Assembly: GCA_036924085.1 (NCBI GenBank)
Contig: JAVGWX010000001.1
Span: forward strand, 459,001 to 523,000
DNA: 64,000 nt
Source: Ariolimax columbianus
Lineage: Eukaryota > Mollusca > Gastropoda > Stylommatophora > Arionidae
Direction of reading: 5' to 3'
The notes beneath the pieces were generated by a model. The model saw only the letters and a list, made by a program, of their open reading frames with translations. It made no database searches and was not told where the DNA came from. A program made the position numbers and the translations under genes. Positions 1-13,009 of this stretch are shown in pieces (within the stretch, counting starts at the first letter, position 1; the number at the start of each line of letters is the position of its first letter).

Positions 1-2
1 TC

Positions 3-102
3 NNNNNNNNNNNNNNNNNNNNNNNNNNNNNNNNNNNNNNNNNNNNNNNNNNNNNNNNNNNNNNNNNNNNNNNNNNNNNNNNNNNNNNNNNNNNNNNNNN
101 NN
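3..102. other. Assembly gap (100 N)
   Basis: Positions 3-102 are all N, a conventional placeholder of exactly 100 bases. The true distance is unknown. The gap lies directly against the satellite that follows, so it probably stands for unresolved satellite. Confidence 0.99.
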
Positions 103-3100
103 ACACTCACAGTTTACACACACACAACACTCACAGTTTACACACACCACTCACAGTTTACACACAACACTCACAGTTTACACACAACACTCACAGTTTA
201 CACACAACACTCACAGTTTACACACAACACTCACAGTTTACACACAACACTCACAGTTTACACACACACAACACTCACAGTTTACACACAACACTCACAG
301 TTTACACACACACAACACTCACAGTTTGCACACAACACTCACAGTTTACACACAACACTCACAGTTTACACACAACACTCACAGTTTACACACAACACTC
401 ACAGTTTACACATAACACTCACAGTTTACACACACACAACACTCACAGTTTACACACAGCACTCACAGTTTACACACAACACTCACAGTTTACACACACA
501 CAACACTCACAGTTTACACACAACACTCACAGTTTATACACAACACTCACAGTTTACACACAACACTCACAGTTTACACACACAACACTCACAGTTTACA
601 CACAACACTCACAGTTTACACACAACACTCACAGTTTACACACAACACTCACAGTTTACACACAACACTCACAGTTTACACACAACACTCACAGTTTACA
701 CACAACACTCACAGTTTACACACAACACTCACAGTTTACACACAACACTCACAGTTTACACACACACAACACTCACAGTTTACACACAACACTCACAGTT
801 TACACACACACAACACTCACAGTTTACACACACACAACACTCACAGTTTACACACACACAACACTCACAGTTTACACACACACAACACTCACAGTTTACA
901 CACACACAACACTCACAGTTTACACACAACACTCACAGTTTACACACACACAACACTCACAGTTTACACACAACACTCACAGTTTACACACACACAACAC
1001 TCACAGTTTACACACAACACTCACAGTTTACACACACACAACACTCACAGTTTACACACACACAACACTCACAGTTTACACACAACACTCACAGTTTACA
1101 CACACACAACACTCACAGTTTACACACAACCTCACAGTTTACACACAACACTCACAGTTTACACACAACACTCACAGTTTACACACAACACTCACAGTTT
1201 ACACACAACACTCACAGTTTACACCACAACACTCACAGTTTACACCACACAACACTCACAGTTTACACACAACACTCACAGTTTACACACAACACTCACA
1301 GTTTACACACAACACTCACAGTTTACACACAACACTCACAGTTTACACACAACACTCACAGTTTACACACAACACTCACAGTTTACACACAACACTCACA
1401 GTTTACACACAACACTCACAGTTTACACACAACACTCACAGTTTACACACAACACTCACAGTTTACACACAACACTCACAGTTTACACACAACACTCACA
1501 GTTTACAACACACAACACTCACAGTTTACACACACACAACACTCACAGTTTACACACAACACTCACAGTTTACACACACAACACTCACAGTTTACACACA
1601 ACACTCACAGTTTACACAACAACACTCACAGTTTACACACACACAACACTCACAGTTTACACACACACAACACTCACAGTTTACACACCACAACACTCAC
1701 AGTTTACACACAACACTCACAGTTTACACACACACAACACTCACAGTTTACACACAACACTCACAGTTTACACACAACACTCACAGTTTACACACACACA
1801 ACACTCACAGTTTACACACAACACTCACAGTTTACACACAACACTCACAGTTTACACACAACACTCACAGTTTACACACAACACTCACAGTTTACACACA
1901 CACAACACTCACAGTTTACACACAACACTCACAGTTTACACACAACACTCACAGTTTACACACAACACTCACAGTTTACACACAACACTCACAGTTTACA
2001 CACAACACTCACAGTTTACACACAACACTCACAGTTTACACACAACACTCACAGTTTACACACACACAACACTCACAGTTTACACACAACACTCACAGTT
2101 TACACACAACACTCACAGTTTACACACAACACTCACAGTTTACACACAACACTCACAATTTACACACAACACTCACAGTTTACACACACACAACACTCAC
2201 AGTTTACACACAGCACTCACAGTTTACACACAACACTCACAGTTTACACACACACAACACTCACAGTTTACACACAACACTCACAGTTTACACACAACAC
2301 TCACAGTTTACACACAACACTCACAGTTTACACACACAACACTCACAGTTTACACACAACACTCACAGTTTACACACAACACTCACAGTTTACACACAAC
2401 ACTCACAGTTTACACACAACACTCACAGTTTACACACAACACTCACAGTTTACACACAACACTCACAGTTTACACACAGCACTCACAGTTTACACACAAC
2501 ACTCACAGTTTACACACACACAACACTCACAGTTTACACACAACACTCACAGTTTACACACACACAACACTCACAGTTTACACACACACAACACTCACAG
2601 TTTACACACACACAACACTCACAGTTTACACACAACACTCACAGTTTACACACACACAACTCTCATAGTTTACACACAACACTCACAGTTTACACACAAC
2701 ACTCACAGTTTACACACACACAACACTCACAGTTTACACACACACACAACACTCACAGTTTACACACAACACTCACAGTTTACACACACACAACACTCAC
2801 AGTTTACACACAACACTCACAGTTTACACACAACACTCACAGTTTACACACAACACTCACAGTTTACACACAACACTCACAGTTTACACACAACACTCAC
2901 AGTTTACACACAACACTCACAGTTTACACACAACACTCACAGTTTACACACACACAACACTCACAGTTTACACACAACACTCACAGTTTACACACAACAC
3001 TCACAGTTTACACACACACAACACTCACAGTTTACACACAACACTCACAGTTTACACACAACACTCACAGTTTACACACAACACTCACAGTTTACACACA

Positions 3101-5064
3101 ACACTCACAGTTTACACACAACACTCACAGTTTACACACAACACTCACAGTTTACACACAACAATCACAGTTTACACACAACAATCACAGTTTACACACA
3201 ACACTCACAGTTTACACACAGCACTCACAGTTTACACACAACACTCACAGTTTACACACAACACTCACAGTTTACACACAACACTCACAGTTTACACACA
3301 CACAACACTCACAGTTTACACACACACACAACACTCACAGTTTACACACAACACTCACAGTTTACACACAACACTCACAGTTTACACACAACACTCACAG
3401 TTTACACACAACACTCACAGTTTACACACAACACTCACAGTTTACACACAACACTCACAGTTTACACACAGCACTCACAGTTTACACACAACACTCACAG
3501 TTTACACACACACAACACTCACAGTTTACACACAACACTCACAGTTTACACACACACAACACTCACAGTTTACACACACACAACACTCACAGTTTACACA
3601 CACACAACACTCACAGTTTACACACACACAACACTCACAGTTTACACACAACACTCACAGTTTACACACACACAACTCTCATAGTTTACACACAACACTC
3701 ACAGTTTACACACAACACTCACAGTTTACACACACACAACACTCACAGTTTACACACACACACAACACTCACAGTTTACACACAACACTCACAGTTTACA
3801 CACACACAACACTCACAGTTTACACACAACACTCACAGTTTACACACAACACTCACAGTTTACACACAACACTCACAGTTTACACACAACACTCACAGTT
3901 TACACACAACACTCACAGTTTACACACAACACTCACAGTTTACACACAACACTCACAGTTTACACACAACACTCACAGTTTACACACAACACTCACAGTT
4001 TACACACACACAACACTCACAGTTTACACACAGCACTCACAGTTTACACACAACACTCACAGTTTACACACACACAACACTCACAGTTTACACACAACAC
4101 TCACAGTTTACACACAACACTCACAGTTTACACACAACACTCACAGTTTACACACAACACTCACAGTTTACACACAACACTCACAGTTTACACACAACAC
4201 TCACAGTTTACACACAACACTCACAGTTTACACACAACACTCACAGTTTACACACAACACTCACAGTTTACACACAGCACTCACAGTTTACACACAACAC
4301 TCACAGTTTACACACAACATTCCCAGTTTACACACACACAACACTCACAGTTTACACACACACAACACTCACAGTTTACACACACACACAACACTCACAG
4401 TTTACACACAACACTCACAGTTTACACACAACACTCACAGTTTACACACAACACTCACAGTTTACACACAACACTCACAGTTTACACACAACACTCACAG
4501 TTTACACACAAAACTCACAGTTTACACACAACACTCACAGTTTACACACAACACTCACAGTTTACACACAACACTCACAGTTTACACACAACACTCACAG
4601 TTTATACACACACAACACTCACAGTTTACACACACACAACACTCACAGTTTACACACAACACTCACAGTTTACACACAACACTCACAGTTTACACACACA
4701 CAACACTCACAGTTTACACACAACACTCACAGTTTACACAACACTCACAGTTTACACACACACAACACCCACAGTTTACACACACACAACACTCACAGTT
4801 TACACACACACACACAACACTCACAGTTTACACACAACACTCACAGTTTACACACAACACCCACAGTTTACACACACACAACACCCACAGTTTACACACA
4901 CACAACACTCACAGTTTACACACACACAACACTCACAGTTTACACACACACAACACTCACAGTTTACACACACACAACACTCACAGTTTACACACACAAC
5001 ACTCACAGTTTACACACACACAACACTCACAGTTTACACACACACAACACTCACAGATTACACC
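103..5064. repeat. 20-bp satellite array, about 5 kb
   Basis: The unit is ACACTCACAGTTTACACACA, repeated about 230 times with a common 24-bp form carrying one more CACA. Substitutions are rare and are shared between distant units (for example CTCTCATAG at about 2661 and again at about 3677). This points to block duplications about 1,016 bp long. The last unit decays at 5047-5064. The array may lie in a CSNK1G intron, since the nearest recognised exon follows at 6546. No coding potential is seen. Confidence 0.97.
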
Positions 5065-5340
5065 AAAATTCAATCCTTAACGTTCTCAGGCTACCATCTG
5101 TGTGGGACAGTAAGATTTAAACAGAAGGTGGCTTGATTATATCCAGGAATTCAGGCACATCACTGAAGCCAGGATTTGGACAGAGATCATTTGGTCCCTC
5201 TATAGTATATCTGTTTATATTTGGTAACATTTAACATGAACCATTAGAGAGAAAATACTAGGCTGTCAAGCAAGGAATCCATTTTTGTTCTGTTGTACAT
5301 TCATAGCAGTACCATCCAGTTCAAGATGTAGCCACATCTA
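5065..5340. other. Unique spacer between two arrays
   Basis: Ordinary mixed sequence with no recognised exon, repeat or element. It is probably intronic if CSNK1G exons continue upstream of the window. Confidence 0.5.
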
Positions 5341-5757
5341 ATTCAGGCACATCCAGCTCACCACAGATGGTGGTCCGTATTCAGTCACATCCAGCTCACC
5401 ACAGATGGTGGGCCGTATTCAGGCACAGCCAGCTCACCACAGATGGTGGGCCGTATTCAGGCACATCCAGCTCACCACAGATGGTGGGACGTATTCAGGC
5501 ACATCCAGCTCACCACAGATGGTGGGCCGTATTCTGGCACATCTAGCTCACCACAGATGGTGGGCCGTATTCAGGCACATCCAGCTCACCACAGATGGTG
5601 GGCCGTATTCTGGCACATCTAGCTCACCACAGATGGTGGGCCGTATTCAGGCACAGCCAGCTCACCACAGATGGTGGGCCGTATTCAGGCACATCCAGCT
5701 CACCACAGATGGTGGGACGTATTCAGGCACAGCCAGCTCACCACAGATGGTGGGCTG
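5341..5757. repeat. 38-bp minisatellite, about 11 copies
   Basis: Tandem units contain the core AGCTCACCACAGATGGTGGG followed by a CCGTATTCAGGCACA-like segment. Variants such as CATCTAG for CATCCAG and GGACG for GGCCG recur among units. The frames that stay open across the array come from a repeat with few stop codons and do not look like a gene. Confidence 0.95.
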
Positions 5758-6545
5758 TGCAACACGTATTTTTGACTACATTCTGAAGGTATGATGCTTG
5801 TATAAGCATATGTTGTGAGCGGCAGCATGTCATGTTAATTGACATACGTAGCAAGGGAAAACCATGACATCACGATCCACAAATGTTAGAGAACACCGGA
5901 TGGATATGAGTGATGGTTTCCCTGTAGTGGTGATTGACATTTAATCCAAAAAGTATCCAAATAATCCTGGAACCGCTGGACACAGTCAGAGGTTGTCATG
6001 GACAGGTTGACCTCTCAGCCTAATGTGCATGTAACCTGTAGCATGTTTGCTTTGTTCATCTGGTTTGTTTGCAGTTAGTGCTTTGTCCTTAGGTGTGTCA
6101 ACTGGATCAACGATTTTGTCAAAAATGTGGAGAATCATGTACAGACATCTACTACTTGCGTACAGATAGTCCATGGGGAGGCTTGTACACACTCACATGT
6201 GTAGTATCAACGTTTTTAAGATGGCCGGGACAGTGACGTATCAGTGAAGGAGATTTTCATAGAGTTGCTTTATTAGCAAGGTGGAGTATCTGGGCTTATT
6301 AGTGAAGTGGGGTGTGAGATAATTACTTGACAATACTTAGTGGAGATGACTTGACAAGACTTTGAATGGAGATGACTTGACAAGAATGGAGTCTGAGATG
6401 GATCTTCCATTAGCCGATCTGTTTTGTGTCCATGGCATTGCTTATTCTGGTACCTCGTGTAGCAGTCGCTGGCTAGACTGAGCTGTTTCACTGTAGTTTG
6501 ATGTCCCATGTGTTTGTTACCTAACCTAACTGGTTTGCCTTGCAG
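5758..6545. other. Unique, probably intronic sequence upstream of a CSNK1G exon
   Basis: No exon or element is recognised over these 790 bases. A short direct duplication of GGAGATGACTTGACAAGA lies near 6343-6385. The stretch ends in a usable 3' splice site (TTTGCCTTGCAG at 6534-6545). Confidence 0.5.
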
Positions 6546-6647
6546 GCAAGTTCAAACCCAAGGGGTCACCAAGCTTGGGGTGAAGAGCTCCGTCACACAT
6601 ATCTGGGAGACAACCTGGCCTCTAACAGGCATGGGGGCTCTGTGCAG
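6546..6647 (+). CDS. CSNK1G: Casein kinase I gamma, internal exon near the 3' end
   Basis: This is a 102-base exon between a 3' splice site ending at 6545 (TTGCAG) and a 5' splice site at 6648 (CAG|GTAGGC). Read in phase 0 it encodes 34 residues without a stop, ending in HGGSVQ. The next recognised exon starts in the same phase with VVSSTNGEL. From knowledge of the family, a glutamine directly before VVSSTNGEL fits the variable C-terminal tail after the kinase domain of CK1 gamma, a membrane-bound serine/threonine kinase acting in Wnt/LRP6 and other signalling. The 34 residues are low-conservation tail sequence, so the call rests mainly on splice sites, phase and position. The kinase domain itself is not in the window. 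Confidence 0.6.
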
Positions 6648-7150
6648 GTAGGCTTGCTGGTCCTTAGCACTCTGTGGTGAGAAGAGTGTTTCCTTGGCTT
6701 TGTGTTCTGGCTGCCAGCTCAAATGCTTCCATGGGTTAGTCCCTCCCAGTCATTCCACTAGTTGCATGTACAGCTGATAGCTTCACTTGCTCAATGTTCA
6801 ATGTCTAAGCATTTTTGTGCATTTATCACCTAATCTTATTTGCCTGTATAGCATGTCATTAATGTATGGTGCTGTGTTGTCCACAGTATTGATCCTGTAT
6901 ACCCTACAGTGTCCGGGGCAACGACTATCGTCACTGTTTTCTGGTCTCCGGCCTAGCGGTTATTTGGTTCGTAACGATCGGGTCCCAGGTGCTGTTACGT
7001 CTGCTTTCACTGTCCGCTATTCCTTCAGCCTTCCGTCTATCTGTGTTAAATTTTTGTGGGACAGGCGTTTCAGGCGGTTTGTTTGACTGTTGGCGAATCT
7101 CGCTATCGTGACGACCTACCACCTCTAGTCTCTGCAGTTTATTTGGAGTT
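6648..7150. other. CSNK1G intron, unique sequence
   Basis: Start of the 5.9-kb intron between the first two recognised CSNK1G exons. An open stretch of about 100 codons on the + strand (6787-7086) has no family I recognise, no splice context and ordinary composition, so it is not called as a gene. Confidence 0.4.
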
Positions 7151-7189
7151 TCCTTTCACTAGTTCATCAAGTCGTTTATCTCTCCATGT

Positions 7190-7950
7190 GGTCATTTGTC
7201 CTGTCCTCTACTCTCTTCCTTCGCTCTTATAATGACAATTTCTTCATCTGCTTCATCATCTGCCCAATCACTCTTTGTTGCGTGGACACATCCCTTCCAT
7301 CCATGAATAGGTGTCTTCACCTGAAGAGGAACACCTAACTTGACGTCTATAGCTGTCTCCACTAACTTTACTTCTTCATCGACTACAACTAATCCACTAC
7401 CCAACTTGACCTCAAGTTTCTTGTAAACTTGGCCTCTTTTATCAGGCTGACCCTGTTATCTATTGTAACACCCTGTTCCTGAATATTCTGGCTAAGCTGT
7501 TTAGTGATGTTGCGTTACACCTCGAGGTCGTAGCATCGCTGAGCATTTGTCTCGGTTGCATTACGTAACCCGCCTTTCGTTCCTAACTTTTAAGGATACA
7601 AAAAACCTACATTTGTTCCTTTCTGTTTATTTTTCTTGCCCTCCACTTCTCTTTTATAGTTCTTCACTTGTTTCTCCATCTGTAACTTAGACTGTGGTCT
7701 CTTACTATGGGCTAAAAATCAGCCAGATCCAATCTTTTGATTAACCGTTATCAGCTTGTTTTGTAGATTTTTACTGGGCGCCACCCAGTTATTATTACAT
7801 AACACATTGATACACCCTGTTGTTAGGTGTCCAAAAGCTAGACAATGATAACATTGTTTAACCTGGCGTCTTGACATGTCTTTGTTGGAACAAACCAGTC
7901 TGGTTTTTGAAAAAATAAATTTCCAAGACTGTCAAGTACGCACAAAAGTC
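7190..7950 (-). pseudogene. Degenerate retroelement gag-like (ORF1) remnant with CCHC zinc knuckle
   Basis: On the - strand, 7853 to 7812 translates to CYHCLAFGHLTTGC. This is a perfect CX2CX4HX4C zinc knuckle as found in retroviral-type Gag proteins and in ORF1 of several LINE clades. Downstream, a lysine-rich stretch and an acidic stretch (DWADDEADEEIVIIRAKEES at about 7200-7265) are readable in pieces, with frame changes between them. No reverse transcriptase is visible next to it. It is best read as a dead ORF1 fragment inside the CSNK1G intron; whether it belongs to a LINE or an LTR element cannot be decided here. Confidence 0.5.
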
Positions 7951-8773
7951 TGTCAGTAATGCAACAATGGATACAAAATGTCAAAGACTTACCGGTCAAA
8001 TTATTGGAAGGATCTAACTATGGTACTCACTAATCTTAACCCTAGCTAGTCCCTTACTCCTAGCTACACAAAACTGTATATATCTACCTATATAAAACCG
8101 CGACAATTCGGGGTCATCTGGCACCAAATAATATGTGTGGCAGAGTCCATGTTTTCACTGGGGTTTTTCTGTCTTAAATGTTAACACATCATTCACGACC
8201 ACACACAGCAAATAACATCAAACAGCAGGTGGCAGATTTATTAATATCTCATTTGAACAAAATTATTAAAGTGAGTGAAATGAGATTACAAACAACACAA
8301 GAAATAGATCTGACTAAATAAGCAAATTTTATATATTACTATTATTAATAACTAATCCAACCCAGTTCTTACCGCATACTCCCCTCCCCTTATCTGCACT
8401 TTCAATACACTCTCAAAAACTCTTCTTCACGATCATGTTCTGTGCGTTCACTCACACTCAGATAACCTCAGGCAGGTGATCTTTACATTATACATTCAGA
8501 TCTCTTCAGACATGTGATCTTGACATTTCACATTCAATCTGTTCAACGTATACTCACATGTGATCTTACACTCAATCAATCTGCGTATACACACACTCTG
8601 GAACATACATCGTTCCCTAGGTGTCCCGCACACACCACAAACATCCTCCAGATCTCTTCTAGTCACAGGGTGCCCAACACACACCTTATAGAGCGACAGG
8701 CCAAGACTCAAAGGTGTATGCTGGTTCAGTCACCCTGCAATTTATTCCATCTCTCACACATTCATAAAACAGC
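7951..8773. other. A/T-rich intron sequence without recognised features
   Basis: Mixed sequence inside the large CSNK1G intron. Short imperfect duplications of CAGATCTCTTC / GTGATCTTGACATT occur near 8480-8560. Nothing coding is recognised. Confidence 0.4.
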
Positions 8774-8812
8774 CCCTCCCCCCCCCTCTCTCTCTCTCTC
8801 TCTCTTCTATCT

Positions 8813-8848
<36 letters not shown>

Positions 8849-8880
8849 ATCTCTCTTCTCTTTCTCTCTCTCTCTCTCGC
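8774..8880. repeat. C-run and (CT)n microsatellite
   Basis: A run of C is followed by interrupted CT dinucleotides, with TTCTATCTCTCTTCTC interruptions repeated twice. The serine/leucine-rich reading frame across it is an artefact of the microsatellite. Confidence 0.95.
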
Positions 8881-9259
8881 GCCTGAGTTAAACTTTGCCT
8901 AGTTTGGATCTACCTCCAACTAGTTGTTATTGGAACGAATCACTCTGAATTCCTGTCACTCTAAAATGTCGCAGCAAGCCCTGTCTGTTACTAAAACCCC
9001 CACCCCACCCCAAATCGTAACGCCAGAGTGTTCAGCTCCTAACCCCTACCTGTACCAGACGCATTCTCCTCCTCAACCCCCTGTTTCCCACCCCCACCCC
9101 TTTTTTTCCTTTGCTGACTTAGTGTCGAGACGGTGAGTGACCTTGGCATAGTGTCGAGATGGTGAGTGACCTTGGCACACATTCAGGTACCTTTATTGTC
9201 AGAGTCACCGACCCCATCACCCCTGCCCTTAATGCCCATGCTCCGGCTGGAACTATTAC
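8881..9259. other. Pyrimidine-rich spacer with one 30-bp duplication
   Basis: A TAGTGTCGAGACGGTGAGTG-type block is duplicated in tandem at about 9120-9178. No gene is recognised. Confidence 0.5.
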
Positions 9260-10193
9260 ATAGTCACAGTCCCAAATGTTGCATGATAATTGTTAGTCAC
9301 AGTTTTGAATGTTGCATGATATCTTTACTCTATCGTTAGTCACAGTTTTGTATGTTGCATGACATCTTTACTCTATTGTTAGTCACAGTTTTGTATGTTG
9401 CATGACATCTTTACTCTATTGTTAGTCACAGTTTTGTATGTTTCATGATATTATTACTCTATCGTTAGTCACAGTTTTGTATGTTGCATATCTTTACTCT
9501 ATTGTTAGTCACAGTTTTGTATGTTGCATGATATCTTTACTCTATCGTTAGTCACAGTTTTGTATGTTGCATGACATCTTTACTCTATCGTTAGTCACAG
9601 TTTTGTATGTTGCATGACATCTTTACTCTATTGTTAGTCACAGTTTTGTATGTTGCATGACATCTTTACTCTATCGTTAGTCACAGTTTTGTATGTTGCA
9701 TGATATTATTACTCTATCGTTAGTCACAGTTTTGTATGTTGCATGACATCTTTACTCTATCGTTAGTCACAGTTTTGTATGTTGCATGATATTATTACTC
9801 TATCGTTAGTCACAGTTTTGTATGTTGCATGACATCTTTACTCTATCGTTAGTCACAGTTTTGTATGTTGCATGATATTATTACTCTATCGTTAGTCACA
9901 GTTTTGTATGTTGCATGACATCTTTACTCTATCGTTAGTCACAGTTTTGTATGTTGCATGATATTATTACTCTATCGTTAGTCACAGTTTTGTATGTTGC
10001 ATGACATCTTTACTCTATTGTTAGTCACAGTTTTGTATGTTGCATGATATCCTTACTCTATCATTAGTCACAGTTTTGTATGTTGCATGACATCTTTACT
10101 CTATTGTTAGTCACAGTTTTGTATGTTGCATGATATCCTTACTCTATCATTAGTCACAGTTTTGTATGTTGCATGATATCCTTAGTCTACAAA
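9260..10193. repeat. 43-bp minisatellite, about 21 copies, partly dimeric
   Basis: Each unit contains TAGTCACAGTTTTGTATGTT followed by GCATGACATC or GCATGATATT and TTACTCTATC. Between about 9660 and 10010 the GACATC and GATATTA types alternate regularly, giving an 86-bp higher-order dimer. The array stops at the truncated 5' end of a LINE fragment. Confidence 0.95.
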
Positions 10194-10875
10194 AATGAAG
10201 TATGCCTTGTTTCAACAGGGGTTATAATAGATCATACAGGTAAGGTGAGTGAGCAAGTCCAGGTAGCAGTGAAAAAGATAAATGCAATGTTAGGTATGAT
10301 AAAAAGAAATATTAAACATAGGAGCAAGGAAGTGATAGTCAAACTGTATAAAGCTTTAGTTAGACCTAGATTGGAGTACTGTGTACAGGTGTGGAGTCCT
10401 TATCATAGAGGGGATATAAACATGCTGGAAAAAAAAAATTTTTAAAGCGACAAAGCTGATAGTAGGATTCCAGAATTACAGTTATAAGGAAAGAGAAAAA
10501 TCTGCCTAAAGTGGCTAGAAAAGATTAGAATTCGAGGGGACTTAATACAGGGTTATAAGATGATTAGAGGAACGAATAAATACGGACTATAACAAGTTTT
10601 TTTCATAATATAGCCACCTACAAGAACAAGAGGGCATAGCTACAAATTTAACTAAAGAAAGGTCCAGATTAGATATTAGAAATTATTTTTTTTGTCAGAG
10701 AGTGGTGAATGCTTGGAATGTATTGCCACAAGAGGTAGTGGAGGCAGAGACAATTAATGCATTTAAGAATAAATTGGATGTGCCAAGCTTCTAGAACAAG
10801 GTAATGTAAATGAAACTGGTTGTATACAGACTCTGCAGAGTCTTTTAAATCAGTATAAAGACGTTAAGTTAAAAT
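10194..10875 (+). pseudogene. CR1/L2-like LINE, 5'-truncated 3' end (copy A)
   Basis: The + strand encodes the region after the reverse transcriptase: GVIIDHTGKVSEQVQVAVKK, then LYKALVRPRLEYCVQVWSPY, then, after several frameshifts, the conserved C-terminal RSRLDIR(N/K)YFF region and a (V/W)NAWN-type motif near 10700. It ends with a 3' untranslated tail containing GACTCTGCAGAGTC and CCAGTATAAAGACGTTAAGT. Copy B, 190 bases further on, is the same family in inverse orientation. Broken frames and a poly-A interruption (about 10430) show that it is dead. Confidence 0.85.
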
Positions 10876-10984
10876 AACAGCTTGCATACACGTCAACTGT
10901 TGTATATGTTAGGACAATATGTCATACAAGCAAAGTCAGTTAAATCTCTCAATCATCTACTTACCAATCATCTACTTCCCTGAA

Positions 10985-11060
10985 TCAATCATCTGCATCC
11001 TAATGTGACAGACCAGGTCTTGATGTGACAGACTTGATCGTAATGTGACAGACCAGAACT
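10985..11060. repeat. Short minisatellite, left part (about 20-bp unit)
   Basis: Two to three units of the type TGATGTGACAGACCAGAACT. The same array resumes at 12205 beyond LINE copy B, so the LINE appears to interrupt it. Confidence 0.75.
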
Positions 11061-12201
11061 TAACTTAACTTAACTTAACATCCTTTATACTGGTTTAGAA
11101 GACCCTGCAGAGTCTGTATACAACCAGTTACATTTACATCACCTTGCTCTAAAATCTATGCGCATCCAGTTTATTCTTAATTGCATTAACTGTCCCTGCC
11201 TCCACTACCTCCCCTGGCAATGCATTCCAAGCAGACACCACTCTCTGACTAAAAAAATATTTCCTAATATCTAACCTGGACCTCTCTTTAATCAGCTTGT
11301 AGCTATGCCCTCGTGTTATTGTAGGTGGCTGTATTTTAAAAAACTTGTTATAGTCTAATTTATCGATTCCTCTGATCATCTTATAAACCTGTATTAAGTC
11401 ACCACGAATTCTTCTCTCTTCGAGACACTGTAGGCCGGTTTTTCTGAGTCGTTCCTCATAACTGGAATCCCACTATCATCTTTGTCGCTCTTTTTTGTAT
11501 TCTTTCTAGCATGTTTATGTCCCCTCTATGATAAGGACTCCACACCTGTACACAGTACTCCAATCTAGGTCTAACTAAAGCTTTATACAGTTTGACGATC
11601 ACTTCCTTGCTCCTATGTTTAATATTTCTTTTTATCATACCTAACATTGCATTTGCCTTTTTCACTGCTACCTTAACTTGCTCACTCACCTTTCCTGTAT
11701 GATCTATTATAACCCCTAGGTCCCTTTCCTTATCTATCTTTCTAATATTGTTCTCCCCCATTCTGTAATTATGTTCCATATTGGATCTCCCCATGTGGAT
11801 GACTGTACATTTATCTACATTAAACTCCATTTGCCAGCTTACAGACCATTCTCGAATTTTATCTAAATCCGACCTCAATATATCCACTTCCGCTTTAGAT
11901 GAGACACTACTGCATAGTTTTGTGTCATCAGCAAATTTTGCAATCATGGATCTCATATCAATGTCCAAATCATTTATATATATCAAGAATAAAATTGGTC
12001 CCAAAACCGAGCCCTGTGGCACACCACTTTTCCCTTCACACCATTCAGAGTACTCCTTATTTATGCCCACCCTCTGCCTTCTTCCCGTTAACCAATTTTC
12101 AATCCATTTGGCAACTTCGCCACCTATTCCATGTGATTTTAACTTTCGAAATAATCTTTGATGAGGTACTCTATCAAAGGCTGATGAGGTACTCTATCAA
12201 A
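11061..12201 (-). pseudogene. CR1/L2-like LINE, 3' part with reverse transcriptase (copy B)
   Basis: Read from 12201 down to 11061. An open stretch (12070-11456, 204 residues) holds reverse transcriptase motifs GVPQGSVLGPILFLIYINDL and the catalytic KFADDTKL, followed by GVIIDHTGKVSEQ and LYKALVRPRLEYCVQVWSPY. Compared with copy A, about 8 bases are missing near 11460 between two CAG triplets, which shifts the frame. The rest of the protein continues at 11379-11149 (RSRLDIRKYFFSQRVVSAWN). The 3' end is a TTAAC repeat at 11059-11079. The 5' end carries a 20-bp block duplicated in tandem (12159-12178 and 12182-12201). The N-terminal endonuclease and the fingers of the RT are missing. It lies in the CSNK1G intron, antisense to the gene. 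Confidence 0.9.
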
Positions 12202-12204
12202 CTT

Positions 12205-12475
12205 GAAGAGACAGAGCAGATCTTAATGTGACAAACCAGATTATAGTGTGACAGAGAGCAGATCTTGATGTAACAGGCCAGAACTTGATGTGACACAGCA
12301 GAACTTGATCTGTCAGACTAGAACTTGGTGTGACAGGCCAGAACTTGATGTTACACGGCAGAACTTGATCTGTCAGACTAGAACTTGATGTGTCAGGCTA
12401 GAACTTGATGTGACAGACCATAAATTGATGTGACAGGCTAGAACTTGATGTGACAGAGCAGAACTTACCTGTTGA
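12205..12475. repeat. About 20-bp minisatellite, right part
   Basis: Some twelve imperfect units of AGAACTTGATGTGACAGGCC type with drift (AGAGCAGA, CACAGCAG). It continues the array seen at 10985-11060. Confidence 0.85.
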
Positions 12476-12541
12476 CAATTAGCCACTGGCTACCTCTCTC
12501 TTGGGTGTGAATAGTGATGAATGTTTTTCCTCATGTTGCAG

Positions 12542-12645
12542 GTAGTTAGTTCCACAAATGGAGAACTAGTCCCAGATGATATTGCTGGACAGTCCCACAC
12601 TCCCATTGCTGCTCAGACAGACATTGAGAACAGCGAGGAAACCAA
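12542..12645 (+). CDS. CSNK1G: Casein kinase I gamma, penultimate coding exon
   Basis: A 104-base exon between TGTTGCAG (ending 12541) and the donor GTATGT (12646). In phase 0 it encodes VVSSTNGELVPDDIAGQSHT, then PIAAQTDIENSEET plus two bases of a lysine codon. The VVSSTNGEL block, the following acidic DD and the PI-A segment are the conserved C-terminal signature of CK1 gamma kinases (CSNK1G1-3, Drosophila gilgamesh). This is known for the family and is seen here directly. The phase fits the exon at 6546-6647 upstream and the last exon at 16517. The 3.9-kb intron that follows is almost wholly minisatellite. Confidence 0.88.
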
Positions 12646-12689
12646 GTATGTACAAAATGTTGACATTCAATCTCATAGTATGACCAATG

Positions 12690-12955
12690 TCTGGGATGGA
12701 GATGTGTGTGTCTGTGGTGGAGACTTGTGTGTCTGGTGGAGACTTGTGTGTCTGGGATGGAGATGTGTGTGTCTGTGGTGGAGACTTGTGTGTCTGTGGT
12801 GGAGATGTGTGTGTCTGTGGTGGAGACTTGTATGTCTGTGGTGGAGATTTATGTGTGTCTGTGGTGGATTCTTGTGCTTGGTGGAGACATGTATGTCTGT
12901 GGTGGAGACATGTATGTCTGTGGTGGAGACTTGGGGTGCTTGGTTCAGGTATTTT
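12690..12955. repeat. GTGTCTGTGGTGGAGACTTG minisatellite (about 24 bp, variable)
   Basis: About eleven G/T-rich units with length variation (18-27 bp), starting 45 bases after the CSNK1G donor. The reading frames made of VCGGD or CLWWR repeats are by-products. Confidence 0.92.
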
Positions 12956-13009
12956 AGAGTTTTCCTGGTGGCGAAAGTTCACTAGCCTTTCTTGCCTTTC
13001 ATTCCTAGT

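Noticed and set aside
103..5064. Telomere repeat or centromere
   Set aside because: The unit has no TTAGGG-like word. A centromeric role cannot be tested from sequence alone.
8514..8891. 125-codon frame ending in serine/leucine runs
   Set aside because: Its end is a CT microsatellite and the rest matches no family I know.
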